This document shows positions 36,427-64,000 of a stretch of DNA of 64,000 nucleotides, one piece after another; the stretch's first letter is position 1; every line of letters begins with the position of its first letter. The stretch lies in contig NC_053404.1 of NCBI RefSeq assembly GCF_016859285.1, positions 13,046,105 through 13,110,104 of the forward strand, given 5' to 3'. This DNA is from Xiphias gladius. Its lineage: Eukaryota > Chordata > Actinopteri > Istiophoriformes > Xiphiidae. Position numbers and translations under genes: made by a program. The notes beneath the pieces are model-generated. The model searched no databases. It was not told where the DNA came from and was given only the letters and a program-made list of their open reading frames with translations.

Positions 36427-39400
36427 GTACAGTAAATGACCATGTTGAAAATCTACCCAGGCATTACAAAATAATAATCATACATTTGAATGAAAATACA
36501 GATGTTTTTTCTTGTTATAATCATAATTGTTACACCTTTGCTTTAGTCCTCCTTTGTCACATTTCACAAGTTGTTGTCAAGGTGGCAATGACATTTCCTG
36601 CTACTAGGACTCACCTCAGTTTTAAACCTATAACACTGTCCTTTTAACCAACGACACTTTTAGGAAATAATATCTTTCAGAAGCAGAAGCTTCTCAAATC
36701 AAAGCATGAAGAGCATAGGTTCTTTTGGAATTTCATTACACAAAACATTATTTCACCTACAACAATTTATAAGCCAACATTTTATTAACCAGCATTTAGC
36801 TGGACTTTATTTGTAAAGTTTTTTTAATTAACATTTGTGAACAAAAAGCAGACAGACAGCGTAAACTAAGCAGCCTTTTGTTCAACCACATGAAGCTACT
36901 ACAAAAAAAAAACTATACACGCTGTACAAAAACTCAAATAATGATGTGTTGGAAAAAGCTGAATGCACATTTACACCACAGCCACATTTTCATTTACTGT
37001 AAATACAGAAGTCTAACCACCAAACTGAGCGGTCATGGTTAAGTCATAGTTAACTAGGCAGCAAAAGGGACTGAATTAAGCTTACTCTGGTCAAAGATCT
37101 GCAGCGCATGACATCACATTTCAAACGGTAGTTATAATCAAAATCAAGACTGATCATACATCATTGATCACAATGACGTAAAAGAGACGTCAATCTGTTT
37201 TAACAGGCACCACTGCAGCTCATGGTCATGGGAAACTGAGATGTGCTCAGCATTCAAGTTCTTGTCTCAGCCTGGCTTAAACATCACTACCTCTGCACCA
37301 TGAGAAGTGCAGTCCACATTGTCTCGTCTTCAACACTTTAACTCAAAGTGTAGTGAAGCAGGGTGATTTCAACATCCAGCAGCTAGGTGTTTACACAAGA
37401 GTCTGCCTGCATTAAGCAGGTTTTACTAAGGGTAAGAAATACAGAATGCAGGCATTATTATGACTCTTTTGACATTTATTCTCATGGATGTTAAAAGTTA
37501 TTTGAAAGAAATTGGTACATGTGCAGCTTAATCTCTGAATTGTTTTTTTAACTCATGGACTAAGATCCTAAGAGAAGTGAGAGACTTGGAAAGGTGTAGT
37601 ATAAAGTCATCAGCAAGTTTTTTTTGATGCAGAGACAGTCTGACTTAAGAAAGTAAGTTCCTCAGTTTTTGTGATTCATTCTGTCCATTCAAATCTGGAT
37701 CTAAGTGTCTCAACAACAAGTGGTAGGCAGTTGTATCTTGGTAACAAAATTAACTTACCTATTCTCACCAAACACATCCATACAAGCCCTAGTGCCAAAT
37801 TATATTTTATTTATTTGTTTTTTATTTGTTCGGTCATGTTAGGCCTTTCTTAGATAGCCCCAGTGCAGAATGAGAGAGAGAGATATGTGACAAAAGTCCC
37901 TTGCCGGACACTACACTAGTGTTAACTTCTGAGCTTCACTATTACAGTACATCAGTCTTTAAAAGTTTAGATTCTGATATTGCTGCTACCATTTCTTTTT
38001 TTTCTAGAAATCAATTTTTTTTTTTTAAATAAACAATGCCAAATGATAAACAATCTGAATTTTACTGCCGACTAAAGGAGCATCATACTGTAGCTACTAC
38101 TGAGGAGCTGTGATCGTCAAGCCCACTGGCCCTTAACACAGTAGAAGGGTGCTATCTTGTGGTAGAAAGAGGGCAGGCTATGTCTAGCAGACACACTATT
38201 GCACGCTGAGATCATTGCATTCGTCACCAAATAGGGCTTACATTGTGCTTGGGGATATGCTGTTGCATTTAGATCTTATGATTCATACTCTTTTCAGTAG
38301 GTATGGATAATGTGGATGGAAATGAGATTTATCACTTCAGTAACATATAAATAATAAATTAAGCAGTCACACATTGGTGCTATCACCAGTCATTATGTTT
38401 AACACACTGCACTTATTTACAACTAGCAGCACATTCTTTTTCCCATTGCACATATCCAAGTACAGAAAAGCTTTGATCAAACTGTAAGTGTTAGAAGATG
38501 TGCCAGGTTTGAAACATGTTTGCATTTGGCAAGCATTATATAGTGTAGTTGTCAGAATATTAGATAATATAAGTCTATTATGAACCTAATATCAGTTTCA
38601 CTGCACGGTTAATACCTTCTGATCACAAAACAAGCTAAAACCCCACTCTTTTAAAGTAAACTTCAGATATACTTTAATTAGCCTAATTATTTTTTAAATA
38701 CATTTTTGATCCACACCATCCTTGTAAGGGGTCTTTTTCACCACCAGATGGCTCTACATACACACAAAAATACATTTTTATTTGTTTGAAATTGCATCTA
38801 ATACAAAGGTATACTGCAGTATAAAAATGCTGGTTATTTCTTTCAGTTCATTCATCCAGTTGCAAATGGACTTAATAATTGTGATGAAAATGTCATGACT
38901 TAGGCAAGAAAAATACTGGGCAGTCATTTAAAGAGGATGTGCAGTTACATCACATAAAATTTTAAAACATCAGAAATCAGCAATGTGTGCATGCATGTGT
39001 GTGTGTGTTTACAGGTACGCATATAGAATCTGTATGTCATAGAGCGCTATAGGTATAAAACTGCTGCATGGGCAATGAAGCAATAGCTAATAACTCTAGC
39101 GATGCTCCCAGCGTTGTCAGAGGGTAACAGGTAAATCAATTAGGGACACCATGGTGAACTGCAATCTGTCTTCAGAGAGCTCTCAGCAAAACTAGAGTCA
39201 TGGGGAGTCGAACACTGGGGGTCTCACAAGCAGATACAGTACCTGTGATCTCATGGGGAATCAGTATGTATGCAGCTCATCTGTCTTACTAAAGGTCCTG
39301 AGGCTGAGGATGCTAGAGTAGTTAAACACACCTTTCATTCTACAAAGGTGTGTCTGTGCATGGAGTGTGTTAGTTTGCATGTATGTGTGAATGTGGCCCA

Positions 39401-41300
39401 AAAAAAGGGCTCTGGAAGAAATTAATAAACAGAAATGCCTCCCCAATCCTTTTCCCACATGTACACTTAGAGGAGTGAGTGTAAAATATGCGCTGTTCTG
39501 TGCGCACATGTGACGTGCAAATGACGCAGTCATATACCAGACCAAGCAGTTTCAGAGTTGTCTAGCAACAATAGGTTTGTGAACTGTGAATGCAAAAACA
39601 GTACCACCCATGGATGCTTGACCTTTTCTGCTCTGTTTGGAGCAAATACCTTTAAAAATCAAGATGTGACATGTTAGTCACGTTACACAAACACTTCTGG
39701 AAAAATAGCAGTGAACATCAGATGAAATAGTTTTAGAGTGTATTCACAGCAACAAGTTGTTCCACAATCCAGGGTGGAAAGTAATTAATTAGAAGTACAG
39801 TCATTGAGAAGCTTTTGCACCAACTGTACTTCTCTAAGTGTATTCTAAAATCAGTAATTCAACTTTCACAATATTAAATACAATATTTTTATTAAGCAGT
39901 TGCTGAGAAAGCTACAGTTATGGCTAATTTAGGGAGCTATTAAATATAAGTTTGACTGATCCTCTATTCCATCTAAATAAATTCTCCAAAAAATCTATTG
40001 ACGATGCTCATTTCACCACTTGGCAGGTATTGGTGAACTGCTAAGGGTTTGTGTGGTAGGGCATAAATTGTGACATGCTTTCAGTCAGATTTCTGCATTT
40101 GCCTTTTAGGTGAACATAGGTAACTGAGTAACTGTTACTGTTGACTTTTACTCAGTCAAAACAGCTACGTTTGTGATTTCAAATACAAGCACTTCACCTT
40201 GAACAGAATTGAAGACAAATCACAGTATACCTCTAGTGGAGTTGGCTATTCTAGTACTCTTTCCAGCCCTGCCACTGTCAAAGGACACATTTATTGAGTT
40301 TTGCAGTGTTTTGAAGGACCTCTTAGTGGGGGGTGTGAGTGTGTGGAACCACATTCAAATCCATGGAATTGGGGAGGGAGGGGATTATGCCTCTATTTGC
40401 ACTGGGCCTGACTGTTTCCATGGCAGATCCATTGTCCCCCAGCTCATGGGTAGGGCACAAAAACCTCCAGTGAAAATGTTCATGTTCTGCTGCCTTAATG
40501 CTGTATGTTTTTCTGGAGAATTATTTGATTCACTCAGCTGCAGTATAAGGTCAGCTTCATGTTATCATGCAAGAAAATCAATAGGCCAGTATCTCAAAGA
40601 CATTTTGGTGAGGACAGATAAACCCAAACAGTGCATGCAGGTGTAGTTTATTAGACGGTGTTGATGATGTGAAAAGGATGAAGGAGACTCCGCTGACACC
40701 GTCTTGATTGCATATAAAGGTTTATTACAAAGAAGTACAGCATCACGTCAAGCATCTGCAGATCTGCTTGTGAGAGGCTGTGAAGCCAATGAACCACTCT
40801 GAAAATAAGCCTTGGTCACCGACTCTTAAATAGGGCAGTTGTTTTCCTAAAAACTGAAACTAACATATGGTTTCAATCCCAAAGCATTAACCTTCTTTTC
40901 AAACTGCAAGGACCCCTCTGAGGACCTTTGGCCCACGGCCTCTGAGCCATGCCTCTATTTTCAACACATGGTTTCAATTCTACATATATGACCATACACC
41001 TCACAGGCAATAAAATCAGCAACGCGTTGTCTACTTTACAATTCAACCTGCATGTGTCTTGAGTCACCGCATGCAGCCATATGTAGGTAACTGCCTTAGC
41101 CTAACAGAGCTGCAACATTTCGCTGTAATTCAAAATCCCGGTGAGTCTCAGCTCCCAAGGAGTATGTGTCACGAGAGGAAGGTAATCACCTGCACTGTGG
41201 AGGAATACTCTTGAGAAAGTCCACGCCGTCTGCAAACTACTGCTCATATAGGTCGCCCCGGCCTCAGAGCTAATCATAACAGCCGTTTCATACCTCCTAA
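36427..41300. other. Interval between the alternative and main first exons of pde7a
   Basis: If 36232-36426 is a pde7a exon, this is intron. It contains nothing recognisable as coding. At 40653-40661 AGACGGTGT is answered by ACACCGTCT 30-40 bases later, inside a segment flanked by an 8-base direct repeat (40633-40640 and 41069-41076) that may be an old insertion. Confidence 0.4.
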
Positions 41301-41301
41301 G

Positions 41302-41450
41302 TGACGTTGTCCAGTCAGCATTCAAGTTACAAGAGCTGCCTCCACGCCATTGGCCGAGCTTAGACAAGGGCGTTTTTTTTTTTGCTCGCTCCAACAGCAC
41401 CATCTCTGGCAGGTGGTGTGTGCGCTTTAAAAACCATACAGTAGCCTAAT
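41302..41450 (+). promoter_or_regulatory. Candidate pde7a promoter region
   Basis: A CG-richer stretch about 1 kb before the main start codon, with a CRE half site TGACGT at 41302-41307 and an inverted CCAAT box (ATTGG) near 41349. PDE7A transcription in mammals responds to cAMP through CREB, so the half site fits but is weak evidence. Confidence 0.3.
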
Positions 41451-42276
41451 GTTTAGACGATAGGTAGGTAGTTGTAGGGAAATAAAGAGAGTTTAGGGTG
41501 TGAAATTGTCGTTTTTGGCTGATAGTTTAGCGTTGCGTGCACTTACGTGTCCTTTAAACCCACCGGAATCGCAGTGAATGAGATGATCGTCGGGGTTCCC
41601 CTCTCTGAGCCAGACACTTTCTGCTTTACGGTCAACGGTGAATTAGACAACTGCTCTTTCATCATGCAGCTTCTGAAAAAGACGGAAAAGCCCTACATGT
41701 TGATTATATTTCGCCAGCGGTGTAAGTCTGAATGAGAGAAAACCTCCCGGCCACGGCTGACCAAGTCTAACATCCTGAAGCTGCCTCACTTCATCCGCCG
41801 GTGTTGCATACAACATGATATGTTGATGACATTTTTTGAAAGTGGTCGTGGCTTTTGTTATCATTTCGGGATATGTGATATGCGGGTCTGTAAACGCCAC
41901 GAAACGCAAACGAGCGGACTTTGTTTCTGCTTTGAAAATGAGGAAGCGTTCTCATAAAGACCCAGAAAATGGCAAGAAGGTCTCGTCGTCCGTGGGCCCG
42001 GATTTGAGTAAAATAAGAAGGAAAGGAGCAAATGCAACAACAGCAGGATTATTTTTCCTACAGTATGACACCCAAGGAGGTGAAACGGTGGAGGTAGAGA
42101 AGACGCAGCATCAGTAAATGCGATCTGGACAAGTTTTGAGTCACTCATAATGAACAGAAATACTTTCCAGCTCAATAGCAGATCGTTTCCACAATATTGA
42201 AAGATTTCTTCGGCTTTGGGAGATTTTCTAATTCACCGGTCATCTATTTTCGCTTTGCATTTGTTATCTTTTTCAT

Positions 42277-42279
<3 letters not shown>

Positions 42280-42335
<56 letters not shown>
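42280..42335. repeat. (TA)n microsatellite just upstream of pde7a exon 1
   Basis: About 55 bases of alternating AT, followed by a T/A-rich stretch to 42390, ending only 30 bases before the pde7a start codon. Confidence 0.9.
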
Positions 42336-42419
42336 TTTTATTTTATTTTTTTTATTTTTTTTAATTTATTTATTTATTTATTTTAATATTTTTGATGCGG
42401 ATCCAGCCCCGACAATTCA

Positions 42420-59238
<16,819 letters not shown>

Positions 59239-60808
59239 CACTCCCCGTGTGCCCTTTCACCTCAACCTCCTGACCCCTGACCCCTGACCCCGGCCTCAAG
59301 GCCTCAACACACACTGGGGGCCGGGTGGGGCATCTAATGGTCCGCAGCCCTGCTGCTGCCCCACCTGATCCTAACACCTTGTTTATGTTTTGTTGCTTTT
59401 GCCTCCCATCTTGATAAACCACTGATTTTATTTAATTTATTTAATTTTTAATTCGTCTTTTTTTGGCATAGAGCAATACATAGATACCTCATTTGGCTAC
59501 TGCTGTACTCTGTTATTTGCTTTGTTTTATTTATTTGTCCACTGTAGTTTTGGCATTACAGACTAAACACAACACTTTTTTTGTTGGTGAAACTAAAGAA
59601 GACATTTTTCTGGTATTTTGAAGTGCCATTTGAATATTTGAAGAATGTTCTGAACTGAATTGACTGAGACAACTGGAGTATGGGACCTTCCTAAGACTTT
59701 AGAGTAATACCATGTTGCATTTGTGTTCTTCATCATGTAAAAAAAAAAAAAAAAAAAATGTGACAACCCCAGTCCTTTTGCTGCCTCTAAGAAGACTGTT
59801 TACGAATCTCCTTGTTTGTTTCTTTCCCTTGAACTGAAGTGTATCATGTCGGTTCCAAGGTTTGCCTTCGAAGCACAGATGTGAGGAACCACTCGTTTAA
59901 ATTGTCATCCCACTGTTGAAGCCATGAGCTGAATCTTATTCAAACACACCAGATGCCCTAAGTAACTCCACCTGTGCTAAAATGTGTTCTTGCACTCCCA
60001 CATAATGATGGTGTTTGATGTGCAGCTTCATCTCCATGACATCTCCAAGACATCCTGCGAAGATATTCTAGAAATTAGCCCCTTTGTGAGGGCCCTTTTG
60101 TGTATCTGAATCTTCCAGTGCTGATTGAACTTAGGGTATTTTCCCTCCCAGATTGGAGGTCAGTTATTCACCTGGAACTCCACTCAACGCAACTCAACTC
60201 GCTCAGGGTTTTGCCAGACTCTTAATTTGGGGGGGGGGGGGGTCTCATTCTACTGAATGAGACCTTCCTCTCTGCAGATTGTCTCTCACAGCCACAGGCA
60301 ACCTGAAGGACTGCTTGACTGATGCCTTATAACTATGCACAAACTATGCTAAGTGACCAAACCAACTCCTGTTCCCATCAAGTGTATGATGTGCTTGTCT
60401 TTGAATGCACTGTCCAATCCCTTTTTGCCTTTTTGTTGTGAGGAACAACTCCAGGTGTCCTTTTTTTTTTTTTTTTTTTTTGTACGGAAACTAAATGGTC
60501 AAGTGACTTTGAACATTCCATTTTTTTTTGTGTTTCGTTCATCTACTTTGATTCTGTATAGTGGCACAAATTGTTTGTGTTTAAACATTTTGAAAAATAG
60601 CAGGTGCTTTTCTTACTTTAGCTGATATGTATTTTGCTGTATGTGCCGTAAGACTGTTGATAAAACTGTTTACAATTTGTTGGGACAGCCATTTTTGGGA
60701 AAACTTAAGTGTCGAGCCACGTTTTGTAAAAGCTTTGCTGTATTGACCTTTTTGATACATGCCTGTTGCAGTTACAATTTGAATAATAAAACATGTCGTT
60801 GACAAATG
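59239..60808 (+). other. pde7a 3' UTR with poly(A) signal
   Basis: About 1.55 kb after the stop codon, containing an A run (59739-59758), a G run (60229-60242), a T run (60461-60481) and AATAAA at 60785-60790. A tandem TGACCCC repeat lies just after the stop (59270-59290). Confidence 0.6.
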
Positions 60809-61044
60809 TTTGACTTGCACATGGTTAAAGTATGTGCCCTAGACAGTGATCACTCAATAATATAAATTGTAAGTTAATGTTTCATTCACAATTAGCTTCA
60901 CACTTAAGTCATTTTAAGTTACACATAGGATAAGTCAATGGCGAAGGAAAAATTGCCCTAACTATTTAGGAGTCATGCAAATATAAGGGCAGCCGACTTT
61001 CATAAGGTTACACCTAAACCATCCAGACAAAACAAGCAAGTCAG

Positions 61045-62541
61045 GAAAGACCATAAACTTTTATTTAGAAAGATGACAATTCAAGTTAATCATTTTCATG
61101 GAAGACAACTCTTTGAATAATAAATTTTAAATCAATCAATTTCTACTGACATATATCCAGTCCAACTTCCCTTTATAAAAAGTAGGAGCTGACTTGAAGC
61201 ACCAAGTACCCTGACATATATAGTGGTCAGAACTTGTAACGGTGCAATCAGTCACTGCACAGAAAACTGCCTAAAAACCTCATGACTCAAAGGAGTCCCT
61301 ATGGTAAGTGTCCCATTTCCAAACTGAGGTATGAAAATGATGATTACTGGCATAAATGCATGATTTATACCTTTGTGATACTGATTACAGTGGGTACCCT
61401 AGGACCCAAGATTCTTATTTGAATAAGCAAAAAAATATTTGAGTAAACTACAGTGATGTCTTTCTTTAGCGTTGATGTTGAACTATGAATCTAAGTTCTG
61501 GGAAAGGTTGATGTGTTTTGCAATAAGAGGCAAAACTTATCAAAAGAGGTACTGATGAAGAAACAAAACACTTCACATGTATCATCTATAACCTAAACAT
61601 ATGAACTTTACTGTTATAGTATCTTTTCCTCACTATTTAAGCATCAAGGGAAATAAAAAAGGGTCCTGAAATAGCACAATTTGGCAGTTAAAGGCAGAAT
61701 ATCACAGAGCATCACTGGAATGTCTTTGGCTCTTAAAAGCAGATCGCAGTAAAGAGATAAATTATGTCAACTACAACTGGGATGCATATATTTGAACCAG
61801 CAAAAGACATACAAGCTGTGGCAAGACTGGTTACTAGGACACAACTTACACAGGCTCAACTCAAAGAAAAAAAAGTAACAGATGAAACTAGGACATAATT
61901 AACTGTTTAAAAAACAAAATCATCTGTTTAAACCACAATATAAATATATGGATCCCAATCAAAATTAGTCTAGAAATCACCATACATACAGTGGGGTCCA
62001 AAGTGGTTTCAGACTTCTGGACCCTGCTGTATATAAACAATACATCAAAATATCACATGTAAGAAAGTGCTCCCTTACGTCTGTGGTATAACTCTTCAGC
62101 TTTCACGGACCCCTTAGAAATGGGAATGCAAAACTGACCAACTATGCTATGTGCAACAAGTTTAACGAAAACCTAATAAAGACTGAGCAATAAATCCAAT
62201 AATATTAAAACATTCTGTAGTGTTGCATGTAACATGCACTCGTGTGCCTCTGAAGCTTTGACTCAGGACTGTGATGAATTTAAACTCTTCAACTGAAAAA
62301 CAAAAGACATTCAGTTAGACAAAAAAAAAAAACAAGACTGTTAAACAGAAGTTACAAAAGTGCAAGAACAGATTGATCATTGGATGCAACAGTTATGAGA
62401 TGACTGATACTCTGAGCAGCCGGTCATCTAGTTCAGGCAGAATCCCGTGTCCTTCCACAGAAACAGCAGATATTAAAAATGTTGATAAGGCACTTTAAAA
62501 TGTCCAAAGTACATCTGGAATTCGAGTTCAGAATCTCCTGT
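61045..62541 (-). other. mtfr1 3' UTR
   Basis: About 1.5 kb after the mtfr1 stop. A minus-strand AATAAA at 61060-61065 marks the likely end, so the poly(A) sites of pde7a and mtfr1 are only about 240 bases apart. Confidence 0.55.

Positions 62542-64000
<1,459 letters not shown>

Noticed and set aside
40209-40646. A 145-codon plus-strand frame
   Set aside because: It needs a TTG start, has no recognised domain and no splice or promoter context. Its length alone is not convincing in AT-poor local sequence.
41836-42117. A 93-codon frame with a Lys/Arg-rich segment upstream of pde7a
   Set aside because: Its start is followed by no donor in a suitable phase, and it most likely lies in 5' flank or 5' UTR.

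Overview
This window is vertebrate nuclear DNA, almost certainly from a ray-finned (probably percomorph) fish. It is AT-rich, has few coding exons separated by GT-AG introns, carries long (GT)n, (TA)n and homopolymer tracts, holds two Pol III tRNA genes, and contains a corticotropin-releasing hormone gene of teleost type. No search could be run; all gene names rest on reading translated exons and on remembered family sequences and gene order.

Layout: the 3' exon of an unidentified SH3-domain gene (minus, 495-698); rrs1, an intronless ribosome-assembly factor (minus, 4677-5741), with a decayed L1-type LINE tail just upstream (5881-7175); about 17 kb of noncoding DNA with a TTAA-flanked MITE (12304-12883) and several conserved-element candidates; crh (plus, about 24748-26225); trim55/MuRF2, eight coding exons (minus, 28082-31955); a divergent tRNA-Ala(AGC)/tRNA-Tyr(GTA) pair (32919-33343); pde7a, twelve coding exons (plus, 42420-59238) with a probable alternative first coding exon at 36232-36426; and the last four coding exons of mtfr1 (minus, 62542 to beyond 64000), which lies tail to tail with pde7a.

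The order rrs1-crh-trim55-pde7a-mtfr1 matches the human 8q13 block (MTFR1-PDE7A-DNAJC5B-TRIM55-CRH-RRS1), so synteny supports each name independently. DNAJC5B, which lies between TRIM55 and PDE7A in human, was not seen here. These genes do not form a pathway: they are a ribosome-biogenesis factor, a stress neuropeptide, a muscle RING E3 ligase, a cAMP phosphodiesterase and a mitochondrial-dynamics protein held together by ancient linkage. I found no undescribed multi-gene system. The most useful leads are the alternative pde7a first exon, palindromic CG-rich motifs in the crh intron, and the divergent crh peptide with its glutamine tract.
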